A stretch of 47,290 bases of DNA from Limnoraphis robusta CS-951 (GTDB lineage: Bacteria > Cyanobacteriota > Cyanobacteriia > Cyanobacteriales > Microcoleaceae), in assembly GCF_000972705.2 (NCBI RefSeq), contig NZ_LATL02000119.1, positions 1-47,290 on the forward strand, read 5' to 3'. Position numbers and translations under genes: made by a program. Under the pieces are notes generated by a model. It had not been told where the DNA came from, did not search any database, and saw only the letters and a list, made by a program, of their open reading frames with translations. Position 1 is the stretch's first letter. The number at the start of each line of letters is the position of its first letter. Shown piece by piece: positions 10,001 through 18,182 of the stretch.

Positions 10001-10750
10001 ACGCTACATGGTCATAGTGATCGAATAGAAGCGGTGGTTTTCAGCGACGATGGGGGAATGTTAGCCAGTGCGAGTGATGATCAAACGGTGCGGGTTTGGG
10101 ACGTCCAAACGGGGGAATGTCTACACACACTGACCGGACATAGCCGTTGGGTCGGGGTTGTGGCGTTTAGTCCCGATGGGAAAATTTTAGCGACGGGGAG
10201 TAATGATCACAGTCTCAAACTGTGGGATCTTCAAACGGGGAACTGTCTGCACACTTTAGAAGGACATCTTCAAAGAGTTCATCTGTTGGCGTTTAGTCCC
10301 GATGGAAAAAGTTTAGCCAGTGGTAGCTACGACAGTACAGTTAAACTGTGGGATGTCAGCAGTGGAAAATGTCAAAAAAGCGGGTTAGCAACAGTTGAGC
10401 GTCTTCTGGCTTTGATTTTTCGGGCTGAGGGTCAACTTTGGGTGAGTGGGAGTGATCGGGGTCAAGTGCGATTGTGGGATGTCCAAACCGGAGAATGTGT
10501 TAAAATGTTAGCCGACCAAGGTAGTCCAGTTTGGTTGGTTCATCTCAATACCCAGGGTGAGACTTGGGCGAGTGGAAGCTACGATCAAGCCATTCGGATT
10601 TGGCATCTGGAAACGGGCGAATGTTTGCAAGTTCTCAAGACAGACAAGCCCTATCACGGGATGAATATTACCGGAGTGACCGGAATCACCACCGCTCAAA
10701 AAGCGACTTTGAAAGCGTTAGGGGCGATCAATCTCAATAGTAAAAGTTAG
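7079..10750 (+). CDS. STAND (NB-ARC-type) ATPase with N-terminal vMAP-like helical domain and 14 WD40 repeats
   Basis: The 1223-residue protein has three parts. Residues 1-90 form a helical, winged-helix-like domain common at the start of cyanobacterial NB-ARC proteins (vMAP type). After a Pro-rich linker (95-112) comes a STAND ATPase: P-loop GMGGIGKTS at 155-163, Walker B VIFDNAE at 231-237, sensor-type LLLTSREKP near 272-280 and GNPLAIKI near 331. A linker with pentapeptide-like ADL/ANL motifs (about 560-580) leads to 14 WD40 repeats to the C-terminus, enough for two seven-bladed propellers. Repeat 5 carries an insert of about 20 residues. STAND proteins are signalling switches that sense a ligand with the repeat region and oligomerise. 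The effector output is not obvious, so a regulatory or defence role is inference. There is no strong ribosome-binding site before the ATG. Confidence 0.9.
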   Translation: MNFEEALRITDAVVFDKTGKHLSDVQRAVVQGTWCRQKYHEIALAYRCTPEYLKQDVGPKLWRLLSDEFGEKVSKTNFRTVLERVQSLKNPSDDVEPPPPVAPQPPSPILPEKSSHHIDWGEATDVSLFYGRSQELQQLEEWIVTQGCRVVALLGMGGIGKTSLSVQLAQKIQSEFEYVIWRSLRNAPPLSEILAEIIQFLSDEQQVNISSDIHRQISQLIELMRESRCLVIFDNAESILQEGDRVGRYCEGYEHYGELIKRLGESRHQSCLLLTSREKPREIAALEGKILNVRALQLTGLETEDCQALIQAKGILASPEQWHQLIERYAGNPLAIKIITTTIDDVFGGQVAEFLEQIQQGTAIFGDIRDLLEQQLGRLSELELEIMYWLAINREPVSLLELRTDLLSVVSPTEAIESLESLRRRSLIEKSSHGFTQQPVVMEYMIEQFIEHIFLEIQAENIVMLNRYALIKSQAKDYIRESQTRVILNPLVQRISERYRLRVELQEKFHHLLDKLKNHVQEKSGYAGGNLINLCHQLELDLADYDFSHLAVWQAYLQDANLQNVNFSGADLSRSVFAETLGNTLTVAIGPENQLATGDADGKILLWNTEDGQKLLIFQGKTGLVKSIAFSPEGNLLASGSDDQSVRIWKVSTGECLDRWLGHQATIKCVNFSRDGQMIASGSDDRTVRLWDVCSGECLHVLNGHREGIRTVIFSPDRAMIASSSDDQTIKLWSTDTGECLRTFTGNATWNWTVAFLERTTKNLASDSEQLPDFTEKKASKIRWIASSCDENTVRLWDIESGQCFHTLEGHLDSVWAVAFSEDGQLLASSSDDQTVKLWQLQTGTCIKTLTGFESQVCSVAFSPDNKILATGSQEQMVQLWDVVTGQRLRTLRGHKHQVWSFVLSPDEKTLVTGSDDNKVRLWDIKAGRCIKRFSGHSDWVWSVVFSPDGRMLASGSYDCTVKLWDIQTGECLKTLHGHSDRIEAVVFSDDGGMLASASDDQTVRVWDVQTGECLHTLTGHSRWVGVVAFSPDGKILATGSNDHSLKLWDLQTGNCLHTLEGHLQRVHLLAFSPDGKSLASGSYDSTVKLWDVSSGKCQKSGLATVERLLALIFRAEGQLWVSGSDRGQVRLWDVQTGECVKMLADQGSPVWLVHLNTQGETWASGSYDQAIRIWHLETGECLQVLKTDKPYHGMNITGVTGITTAQKATLKALGAINLNSKS

Positions 10751-11216
10751 TTTTTTATTCACATTTGCTTTGATCAAAAGCGGCTAACATCATTCCTCTC
10801 AATCGCTTTTGATTACACCAACTCACCTGAAAGTTCAATCTACCTTTACCGAATCTTTACAATTTGTCGGGCGTTCTTGATTGAAACTTTACAGTGTAAA
10901 ATCAAACCTTCTATTAAACTAGAAACGTATAGATAAATATACGCCACGCTAACGTCTCCCTCTTGGATTGAGTCTGAAAAAATCTGCATCTCCTTTTAAT
11001 AGCCCCCAGAAAATCTTTAATGTTCCTGGACTAAGGGATAAAAATGATTTCAGTTAACGCCAGTCATAGGAGTTACTGAGGGCGCATCTTGAAAATAAGG
11101 GGTTGATCATTGCCAACTTTAGAAAAGAAGAATCAAAATCTGAGATCTTCGCTTTTAAATTTTGGGTAAATGTCCCAAACACTTGTTGAATTAAGCTAAA
11201 ATTTATTCCCTGGACT
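10751..11216. other. Intergenic region with one long-loop inverted repeat
   Basis: ATCAAAAGCG (10773-10782) and CGCTTTTGAT (10804-10813) form a perfect 10-bp inverted repeat around a 21-base loop, 23 bases after the STAND stop. No T-tract follows, so it is not a standard terminator. It may be a weak terminator or mRNA-stabilising hairpin. The remainder is AT-rich with no gene I can support. Confidence 0.45.
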
Positions 11217-12464
11217 GTGAGAGGGCTAACCGTGATTAACTCTATCGGGTTCAACTCAATTCGATCTTCAGATGAGCAGAAACTTTATGCTCATCTACAA
11301 TACTATTGCGAAACTGAGTCACCCCAACAGTTGATTCAGCGTTTTCGCAGCTTGTTTTTAGGTGAAGTTGAATATCCTGATCCCGAAATTTGGGCGGCTT
11401 TAAGTCGGGTTGTTGATGCAGATTTTTCTCATCAAGAATGTTCCCACATCCTGAACCGTTGTTGCTACATTTTAATTAACCGTTGGTTAAAACGCCGCAA
11501 ATGTCAATGGGCGATTTATGAATTAGTCCAACTCTTTGAACTTTTACCGACGGGACTACCCCCTTGTTGGACAGCCCAACGTTTGCGATCGCTGGTTAAG
11601 CGGTTTATTCAATCAGAACAATATCACGCCTTACGTCGTTTAGCTAAAGCGTTTAAAGACTGTAAAAATACTGAATCAAACGAAGCTAAAACCTTAGATA
11701 CACTGATTATTCGATATCCCTATTTATATGAACATTTTTTCCTCACCGATGATAGCACCGATGAACAGCGACAAGAAATTCGCATGATGCGACATCGTAG
11801 CCAGTCACAATTCGATGATGATTTACATCAGTATGTAACGGATCGGACTCACTGTGCTGAACAGGGATTAATTCTATTACCGACTAAAAACCCAACTCTA
11901 CTCTGTGAGCAAAAATATTACTCGGCTGTTAATCATTTTACCAGTAAAGTTGATGGTCAACATAGCTATCCCGAGTTGGCTCAACAGTTTGTTCAACAAA
12001 GTCGTCAAACTCGCTCCTATCGGACTTTTAAAGAAGAACTTTATGAATATTTAAGCAGTTCTATTGATCCCAAATATGGTAAAAATAGTTTCAACAAACG
12101 TTTATATCAAGTTTTACAAGAAACCTTAAGTCACAACGATAGCCAAAAGGTTAATGATGCTTTAATGGCAGGAACTTGTCGCAAAATATTTAACTTCATG
12201 GTTGTTGAAAGTTCGCAAAAACCGAGTCACTTTGTCTTCGTTGACTTACTGAATAACTTAGGTGCTACTTCAGTGATTGGTGCATTACTCAAATTAGTTT
12301 TAATTTCTCGCAAGGTGAAAGGAGATTTAGAAAAACGTTTCTCTGTTTTATTCAATCATTATGCTAATTTTACAAAAGAAAAAGTATTTTGGTTAGTCGA
12401 AGCGCTGGAAAATGTCAATATTGCCTTTAGCTTGAATTTTAGCTCGAAAAAATTATTATTTTAA
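11217..12464 (+). CDS. Conserved-looking hypothetical protein
   Basis: I do not recognise this 415-residue protein. It is soluble, helix-rich and basic, with no signal peptide, membrane segment or nucleotide-binding motif. Repeating patterns such as RCCYILINRWLKRRKCQWAIYELVQLFELLP suggest an ARM/TPR-like helical scaffold. The start at 11217 is GTG; a second GTG at 11232 is equally possible and neither has a clear Shine-Dalgarno sequence. Codon use and base composition resemble the neighbours, and a HIP1 site lies inside (near 11587). It is flanked downstream by a TnpB element that inserted after, not within, the gene. Confidence 0.6.
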   Translation: MRGLTVINSIGFNSIRSSDEQKLYAHLQYYCETESPQQLIQRFRSLFLGEVEYPDPEIWAALSRVVDADFSHQECSHILNRCCYILINRWLKRRKCQWAIYELVQLFELLPTGLPPCWTAQRLRSLVKRFIQSEQYHALRRLAKAFKDCKNTESNEAKTLDTLIIRYPYLYEHFFLTDDSTDEQRQEIRMMRHRSQSQFDDDLHQYVTDRTHCAEQGLILLPTKNPTLLCEQKYYSAVNHFTSKVDGQHSYPELAQQFVQQSRQTRSYRTFKEELYEYLSSSIDPKYGKNSFNKRLYQVLQETLSHNDSQKVNDALMAGTCRKIFNFMVVESSQKPSHFVFVDLLNNLGATSVIGALLKLVLISRKVKGDLEKRFSVLFNHYANFTKEKVFWLVEALENVNIAFSLNFSSKKLLF

Positions 12465-12772
12465 AACAGCTTAGTTTGTCAACCGACAACTGTTTACGAT
12501 TAACACCTCTATTTTTCAGAGGTTGAGAATTCCCCTGTCTAGAGATTTTCTGTGCTGAAACTCTTGTTATACTAAATCGGATTTTGACACTCTCCGCCCT
12601 ATCGAAGCGTGGGGGTTTGGGGGAGCAATAGAACCCCATGCTCAACGGAACGAAGTGAAGTAGGGTGGGGGTACATGGACTCCCCCAAGTAAAAAACGGG
12701 TACTCAATGTACTCGCTTTTTTACAATCCTTGTATCCTATCTTAAGATATCCGACATAGAGTTGAAACATCC
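12465..12772. other. Intergenic region and left part of the second TnpB element
   Basis: A small hairpin, ACCTCT/AGAGGT (12505-12523), follows the 415-residue gene. From 12584 the sequence changes character: a reversed right-end-like motif, G-rich tracts (GGGGGTTTGGGGG, 12611-12623), a hairpin TGGGGG/CCCCCA at about 12665-12687, and a 12-bp perfect palindrome TATCTTAAGATA (12738-12749) shortly before tnpB. Subterminal hairpins are typical of IS200/IS605 left ends. The true left boundary is uncertain. Confidence 0.5.
12584..12604 (-). repeat. Right-end-like motif in reverse orientation
   Basis: Read on the minus strand the stretch gives AGGGCGGAGAGTGTCAA, which resembles the right-end termini of the two TnpB elements here (AGTATGTCAA, AGGATGTCAA). 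It is either a relic of an oppositely oriented TnpB element or a pseudo terminal repeat of the 12584-14040 element. Confidence 0.4.
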
Positions 12773-13990
12773 ATGTTAGTATTCGAGGCCAAATTACGAG
12801 GAACATCTGAGCAGTACGCCATCTTGGACGAAATGATTCGTACCGCCCTTTTTGTTCGTAATAGTTGCCTGAGGTACTGGATGGATAACAAAAGGGTCAA
12901 CAGGTATGATTTAAACAAATATTGCAAAATACTCAGAGAACAATTTGAATGGTGCAAAAAGCTCTCAGCTCAGGCTTGTCAAGCTAGTGCAGAAAGAGCT
13001 TGGAGTGCTATTGCTAGATTCTTTGATAATTGCAAGAAAAAGGTTTCGGGAAAGAAAGGTTTCCCTAAATTTAAGAAACATCAAACTCATGGCTCAGTCG
13101 AGTACAAGGTTGATGGCTGGGTGTTGTCGGATGACCGATTAACCATTACATTTAGGGATGGTTTCAAAGCTGGAACTTTTAGAATGTGGGGAACTCGCGA
13201 TTTACATTTTTATCAGAAAAAGCAGATTAAACGAGTGAGTGTTGTGCGTCGAGCCGATGGATATTACGTTCAGTTCTCTATCAACCAAGAACGAAAAGAG
13301 CAACATAACCCCACTAATCGGATGGTAGGCATAGATGTTGGTTTAAATCATTTCTATACTGACTCTGATGGTAATAAAATAGAAAACCCAAGGTTCTTGA
13401 GGAAAGCCGAGAAGTCTTTAAAACGCGCACAAAAACGTGTTTCTCGTAGAACTAAAGGGTCAAAAAATCGACTTAAAGCCATTAAGAAATTAGGTAAAAC
13501 GCATCTCAAGATATCAAGGCGGCGTAAAGACTTTGCGGTAAAGACTGCTTGGGCGCTTATCCTGTCGGCAGACTTGGTAGCCATTGAAGATCTAAAAGTG
13601 CGGAATATGGTTAAGAACCACAATTTAGCTAAATCAATATCTGATGCTAGTTGGACATTGTTTAGACAGTGGTTGGAATATTTCGGAAAAGTGTTTGATG
13701 TGCCAGTGATTGCTGTTGCACCTCATTACACATCTCAAAACTGTTCCAATTGCGGACAAGAAGTTAAGAAAACTTTGTCCACTCGCACTCATAAATGCCC
13801 ACACTGCGGTTATTTAGATGACCGTGACACAAACGCCGCCATTAATATTTTGATGAAGGCATTACAAGGTAATGCACAACTACCGAGGGGCACTCGGAAA
13901 GTAACGCCTGGGGATGAGATGACCCACTACTTAGAGGGAGAAATCCCGAAAAGCAAGGTTGCTCGACGAACCAGGAAACCCCGTCAGTGA
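12773..13990 (+). CDS. tnpB: TnpB RNA-guided nuclease of an IS200/IS605-type element
   Basis: The 405-residue protein is full length for TnpB. The N-terminal helix-turn-helix/wedge region (1-170) includes the LFVRNSCLRYW motif. The RuvC residues are intact: Asp188 (VGIDVGLN), Glu272 (VAIEDLKVRNM) and Asp352 (DRDTNAAINI). The zinc ribbon cysteines are 324, 327, 342 and 345. The C-terminus is basic and low-complexity. In characterised members TnpB uses an omegaRNA from the element's right end to cut DNA next to a short TAM, which favours element retention. The ATG follows the LE palindrome closely. It is clearly related to, but diverged from, the copy at 956-2125, so these are two different elements, not a recent duplication. 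Confidence 0.93.
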   Translation: MLVFEAKLRGTSEQYAILDEMIRTALFVRNSCLRYWMDNKRVNRYDLNKYCKILREQFEWCKKLSAQACQASAERAWSAIARFFDNCKKKVSGKKGFPKFKKHQTHGSVEYKVDGWVLSDDRLTITFRDGFKAGTFRMWGTRDLHFYQKKQIKRVSVVRRADGYYVQFSINQERKEQHNPTNRMVGIDVGLNHFYTDSDGNKIENPRFLRKAEKSLKRAQKRVSRRTKGSKNRLKAIKKLGKTHLKISRRRKDFAVKTAWALILSADLVAIEDLKVRNMVKNHNLAKSISDASWTLFRQWLEYFGKVFDVPVIAVAPHYTSQNCSNCGQEVKKTLSTRTHKCPHCGYLDDRDTNAAINILMKALQGNAQLPRGTRKVTPGDEMTHYLEGEIPKSKVARRTRKPRQ

Positions 13991-14040
13991 TGATGGGAAT
14001 CCCTACCCTCAGCGCTCCTTGCAGGTAGGGAGGATGTCAA
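13991..14040 (+). ncRNA. Right end of second TnpB element / 3' part of omegaRNA
   Basis: CCCTACC (14001-14007) pairs with GGTAGGG (14024-14030) across a 16-base loop, then AGGATGTCAA closes the element. By family precedent the omegaRNA would continue into a guide beginning at 14041 (GAGTATCCTGATTTCCAGGC). The hairpin and shared terminus are seen; the RNA is inferred. Confidence 0.6.
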
Positions 14041-14118
14041 GAGTATCCTGATTTCCAGGCTTCTCGCCCGATAACCGACAGAAGACACAGAACAAGTTCA
14101 GTTGACACAGGAGATCCT

Positions 14119-15183
14119 ATGGAAGTTCGCGGGGTCTGGATTACCAGCACCGATAGTAAAGTTCTCTATTCGAGGCAGACTATCGCAGAAGCAATGCAGT
14201 TTTTGGCGGAAACCGGATTTAACGTGGTCTTTCCCGTCGTTTGGAATAAAGGAGTCACCCTCTACCGCTCTCAAATGATGAGCCAACAGTTTGGAGTGGA
14301 AATCGATTTTTATGTGAGTCGCGGACAAGGACGTGATCCCTTACGAGAATTGATTGAAGAAGCCCATCAAGTCGGACTGAAAGTGATTCCCTGGTTTGAA
14401 TATGGTTTTGCCTGTTCTTATCAACAAAATGGCGGTCGTATTCTCAGCAAAAAACCTCACTGGGCGGCTTTAAATGCTCAAGGAAATCTCTTGGTTAAAA
14501 ATGGTTTTGAGTGGATGAATGGCTTTGATACTGAAGTTCAGAATTTTATCATTGATTTAATTCTAGAAGTGGTCAAAAATTATGACGTTGATGGAATTCA
14601 GGGTGATGATAGAATGCCAGCAATGCCCTCAGAAGGAGGATATGATACTAAAACGGTTGAACGCTATATTCAACAATATGGTCGTCAACCTCCTCTGTAT
14701 CATAAAGATGAGCAATGGTTGCAATGGCGAGCTGATATTTTAACGGGGTTTTTGGCTCGTCTCTATCGAGAAGTGAAAGCGATTAAGCCTAATGTTTTGG
14801 TGTCAATGGCACCGAGTCCTTATCGTTGGGGATTAAATGAATACTTGCAAGATTATATCGCCTGGATTGACCAAAATTTGCTGGATATGATTCATCCTCA
14901 ACTCTATCGTCGGAATTTTTGGAGTTATAAAGGTTTGGTTGATCAACTGGTTGATACTCAGTTTAGAAATGGGAAAATTATCAAGTTATCTCCGGGTATT
15001 TTACTGAAGATTGGTTCCTACCGAATTACTGAAGATGAGCTTTTAAAAGCGATTGAGTATAATCGCTTTCGAGGGATAAAAGGAGAAGTGTTTTTCTTTT
15101 ATGAAGGGTTACGAGAAAATAACAATGCTTTGGGAAATGCTTTGCGTAAAGGGCCTTATAGAACTCCCGCCCCTCGCTGGTAA
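14119..15183 (+). CDS. Glycosyl hydrolase-like 10 (GHL10/DUF187, YngK-type) family protein
   Basis: The 354-residue protein opens with EVRGVWITSTDSKVL, the typical first strand of the GHL10 barrel, followed by TGFNVVFPVVWNKG, GLKVIPWFEYGF (about 88-99), a core block ending DVDGIQGDDRMP (about 155-166, carrying candidate acidic residues) and DMIHPQLYRR (about 257). Such TIM-barrel proteins are predicted polysaccharide hydrolases, some acting on cell-wall or exopolysaccharide glycans; the substrate is unknown. There is no signal peptide, unlike many relatives, so this copy may act in the cytoplasm. AGGAG at 14109-14113 fixes the start. The next gene begins 28 bp after its stop, suggesting an operon with the glycosyltransferase. 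Confidence 0.85.
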   Translation: MEVRGVWITSTDSKVLYSRQTIAEAMQFLAETGFNVVFPVVWNKGVTLYRSQMMSQQFGVEIDFYVSRGQGRDPLRELIEEAHQVGLKVIPWFEYGFACSYQQNGGRILSKKPHWAALNAQGNLLVKNGFEWMNGFDTEVQNFIIDLILEVVKNYDVDGIQGDDRMPAMPSEGGYDTKTVERYIQQYGRQPPLYHKDEQWLQWRADILTGFLARLYREVKAIKPNVLVSMAPSPYRWGLNEYLQDYIAWIDQNLLDMIHPQLYRRNFWSYKGLVDQLVDTQFRNGKIIKLSPGILLKIGSYRITEDELLKAIEYNRFRGIKGEVFFFYEGLRENNNALGNALRKGPYRTPAPRW

Positions 15184-15211
15184 AATTTGAATAAAAGGTT
15201 GAGAAGTCAAG

Positions 15212-17152
15212 ATGGATTTAGACGGAACTGATATTAGCCTATCTGTGATTATTCTCTGCGATGATCAATGGGAGTTTATTCTTGATGCGATCGCCTCCGT
15301 AGAAGTTGATCTCGAAACTGTCGATGAAATCCTAATTGCCACTTCTCATTTCCTTGACTCAGAAGAACAGGAAATTTTAAATTATTTAAGTAGTCAAGGT
15401 TATATCATTTGTCAAGTTCCTGATGATTTTCATCAAGCCGAAGTTCTCAATTTTTGTATTCAAAAAGCGAGCGGAAAGTATATTCTCCCTTTACGGGCTG
15501 AAAATAAAATTTGCTCGGATACAATACTCACCGCTTTAGAAATTCTGGATGCTCAATCTGAAGTCGGTGTAATTTATGGAGATCTAAAATTCTTTGGACA
15601 AGAAAGCAAGATTCAACTGTTACCTGATTTTAGCTTGATTGAACTTGTTCGTCAAAACTTTATTAATCTTAGCTCTATTTTTAGAAAAAAAGTTTGGGAA
15701 GATTGCGGAGGATTTGATGAAAATATTTCTAATCCAATCCTATGTGAATGGGAGTTTTGGTTAAAAGCAACGACTAAAAACTGGAGCTTTTTTCATCTGA
15801 CCCAAGTTTTATTAGAAAAAAGAACGACTTCACGACAACAGAATCTAGAATGCAACGAAAAGCTGAATCAAGAACATCCTTTAGTTAGTGTTTGTATTCC
15901 AACTTATAATGGTGAGCGCTTTATTGCTGAAGCGATTTCGAGTATTTTATCTCAAACCTATTCCCCGCTTGAACTGATTATTTCCGATGATGCTTCTCTC
16001 GATAAAACGGTTGAAATTGCTCAAAAATATAAAGAGATCACTTCAATACCAATTTCGCTCTTTTCTCACGAACCTTTAGGACTGGCTGAAAATTGTAATT
16101 TTGCGATTTCTCAAGCGAGAGGAAAATATGTGAAATTTTTATTTCAAGATGATCTTCTGTCTCCAAATTGTATCGCAGAAATGGTACAACTTGCTGAACA
16201 AGATAAAGACATTGGATTCGTTTTTTCGCCGCGTCAGATTTGTTTTGTTGATCAAATTGCTGAAACTGATCCGGATCTGATCTCAATTGAACAGGATTTT
16301 CAAAATCTTCATCAAGCTTGGTTAAGTTTAAAATCGATTCAATGGGGTCAAGAATTACTCAATGATTCGCATCTTTTTAAGCATCCGATTAACAAAATTG
16401 GGGAACCGAGTACCGTTTTAATTCGTCGAGAAGTATTAGAACAAGTTGGAGGATTTGATCCCTCACTTAATCAGTTAGTTGATCTCGATCTGTGGCTGAG
16501 AATTATGGGAACCTATAAAGTTGGATTTGTCAATCAAGTTCTCTCCTATTTCCGACTTCATACCCAACAAAAAACCTATCAAAATATTTCCGAAAACGTT
16601 TCAACAGATCTCAAATTTTATTATAAAGTTTATGCTCATCCAGTTTATCATTTTTTGCCGGAATTCCTTCGTCATCGGGCTTTGTGTATTTATACCATTA
16701 ACTTAAATCATTTTTATCTTTATTTTTCCGATAACAATTCGGGAACCTTTCTCGAAGATTTACGTCTACTGAGGCAAGAAGTCGCTGAATATTGGCTACA
16801 ACTGACCCCAGAAAAATTCAATCAAACACCCTCAAGTTCTTTAAGAACGGTCTATAATATCTTACTGAGAAATCAAAGATTCAGACAGGAACCGCTAACG
16901 GAATCTGAACAAAGGTTTGTTAAAGATATCGTTAATACAATCTCAAGTTCATCCGGTAATTTTCAAGAAGTGGGAGAAATTTTAGCCTTAATGCTGTATC
17001 AAAATCCTACTCAACATTCGTTCACCTCCGATATAATCCCTCTACCCTATGGACTATACAAAGAGGTGCTGAATTGGCTAAAAACAGGGGTTTTCAATCT
17101 GGATCTAAGTCCGTTAAGTTCAAGAATAACTCACTCAAATCCAAAAAATTAA
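15212..17152 (+). CDS. Two-domain family 2 glycosyltransferase
   Basis: The 646-residue protein has two GT2-like units. The first (about 8-200) starts SLSVIILCDDQWEF, but the place of the DxD metal-binding motif reads LPLRAENK, so it looks catalytically degenerate. The second (about 226-450) starts PLVSVCIPTYNGERFIAEAI, with LELIISDDASLDKT and YVKFLFQDDLLSPN, a full GT-A nucleotide-sugar fold. A helical C-terminal region (about 460-640) follows. GT2 enzymes transfer sugars to glycans, lipids or proteins. Donor and acceptor cannot be read from the sequence. It is probably co-transcribed with the GHL10 gene, which hints at surface polysaccharide metabolism. No membrane segment is evident. Confidence 0.87.
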   Translation: MDLDGTDISLSVIILCDDQWEFILDAIASVEVDLETVDEILIATSHFLDSEEQEILNYLSSQGYIICQVPDDFHQAEVLNFCIQKASGKYILPLRAENKICSDTILTALEILDAQSEVGVIYGDLKFFGQESKIQLLPDFSLIELVRQNFINLSSIFRKKVWEDCGGFDENISNPILCEWEFWLKATTKNWSFFHLTQVLLEKRTTSRQQNLECNEKLNQEHPLVSVCIPTYNGERFIAEAISSILSQTYSPLELIISDDASLDKTVEIAQKYKEITSIPISLFSHEPLGLAENCNFAISQARGKYVKFLFQDDLLSPNCIAEMVQLAEQDKDIGFVFSPRQICFVDQIAETDPDLISIEQDFQNLHQAWLSLKSIQWGQELLNDSHLFKHPINKIGEPSTVLIRREVLEQVGGFDPSLNQLVDLDLWLRIMGTYKVGFVNQVLSYFRLHTQQKTYQNISENVSTDLKFYYKVYAHPVYHFLPEFLRHRALCIYTINLNHFYLYFSDNNSGTFLEDLRLLRQEVAEYWLQLTPEKFNQTPSSSLRTVYNILLRNQRFRQEPLTESEQRFVKDIVNTISSSSGNFQEVGEILALMLYQNPTQHSFTSDIIPLPYGLYKEVLNWLKTGVFNLDLSPLSSRITHSNPKN

Positions 17153-17245
17153 GATTAAGTTATATTAAACTAAAGCAGGATGTGTTAAACTCAATTCTTG
17201 TGATTTAACTGAAACCAGTAAACACAATTTGGAGAATTATCAACA

Positions 17246-18022
17246 ATGGCTTTTACATTAGTCCCACTCGGTTTTGTTGGTTTTTTTGGCTTTCCAGTTT
17301 TAGGAGGAACCGATGACCCAGATACAATTTTTCTGTCTCCGGGTCAAGGCTTAAATACAGAAATTTTGTTACTGCGAGGGAACGATAGTTTACAAGCACC
17401 TAACACCAATGAGCGGTTGGTTGTTAATGGGAATCAAGGCGATGATACAATTACAGGGGGAAATAGTGATGATACTCTATTTGGGGGAACTGATGGAGAT
17501 AGAATCTTTGCAGGTTCGGGACAAGATCAAATTTTTGGAAATGTAGGAAATGATATATTAGAAGGCGCCTTGAGTAACGATCTGATCTATGGAGGTCAAG
17601 GCGAGGATAATCTCTTTGGCGATGAGGGAGATGATACTTTATTTGGCGATCGCGGTAACGATATCCTCGATGGAAATACAGGAGTTGATGATTTAATTGG
17701 GGGTGAAGGGGATGATACTTTTGTTTTTAATCCCAATGAAGCGAGTTCAGATTTTAGCCAAGTTGATGTCATTTTTGAAGGGTTTGTAGTTGGAAACAGC
17801 CGCCTAGTGGGAGATAAAATTGCGGTTCCGAGCCGACTGCGAAACCAAATTGATCCGTTAACATTAGAACGAGATTTTGATGCCAATGGAGATGGTAATT
17901 TTAATGATATTGCGATTCAACTCTTTGATGGTCGGTTTCTGGGGATAATAATTGATAATGGCACCCTACCAAATCGCCTAGATCTAGACATTGATTTTGT
18001 CTTCAGTGATAGCTTTTTTTAA
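17246..18022 (+). CDS. RTX (hemolysin-type calcium-binding) repeat protein
   Basis: The 258-residue protein has about ten glycine/aspartate nonapeptides (GGxGxDxLx type) between residues 65 and 165, for example GNQGDDTITGGNSDDTLFGG and GDEGDDTLFGDRGNDILDG. They are followed by a C-terminal region containing DANGDGNFND, an EF-hand-like loop, and ending in an acidic/aromatic tail. RTX repeats bind calcium outside the cell. Such proteins usually leave by a type I exporter that reads a C-terminal signal, which fits the lack of an N-terminal signal peptide. No exporter genes are in the window. A GGAGAA ribosome-binding site lies about 10 bases before the ATG. No enzymatic domain is visible, so it may be a surface or adhesin-type protein. 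Confidence 0.85.
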   Translation: MAFTLVPLGFVGFFGFPVLGGTDDPDTIFLSPGQGLNTEILLLRGNDSLQAPNTNERLVVNGNQGDDTITGGNSDDTLFGGTDGDRIFAGSGQDQIFGNVGNDILEGALSNDLIYGGQGEDNLFGDEGDDTLFGDRGNDILDGNTGVDDLIGGEGDDTFVFNPNEASSDFSQVDVIFEGFVVGNSRLVGDKIAVPSRLRNQIDPLTLERDFDANGDGNFNDIAIQLFDGRFLGIIIDNGTLPNRLDLDIDFVFSDSFF

Positions 18023-18182
18023 GCTACAGCCTGAGAAGCGGATAGAAAAAGGCAAGCCGTAACATATCAGTCAATCTCACACAATTTGCCCTATTACGCT
18101 GCATAATAAAAGATCAACTCTCGGTCTTCGATAGAATTGACAGCGAAGACAGAGAATTTACTCAGTCAGAAGGCGATCAAGT

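Larger units (their letters stand above)
12584..14040 (+). mobile_element. TnpB-only IS200/IS605-type element (intact tnpB)
   Basis: The element comprises tnpB (12773-13990), a right-end hairpin (14001-14030) and the terminal motif AGGATGTCAA ending at 14040. The left limit is set provisionally at TTGACA (12584-12589), which mirrors the right-end TGTCAA and opens a stretch unlike the flanking DNA. No tnpA is present. The element lies between two genes and interrupts neither. The right end is well supported by comparison with the element ending at 2160; the left end is not. Confidence 0.65.
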
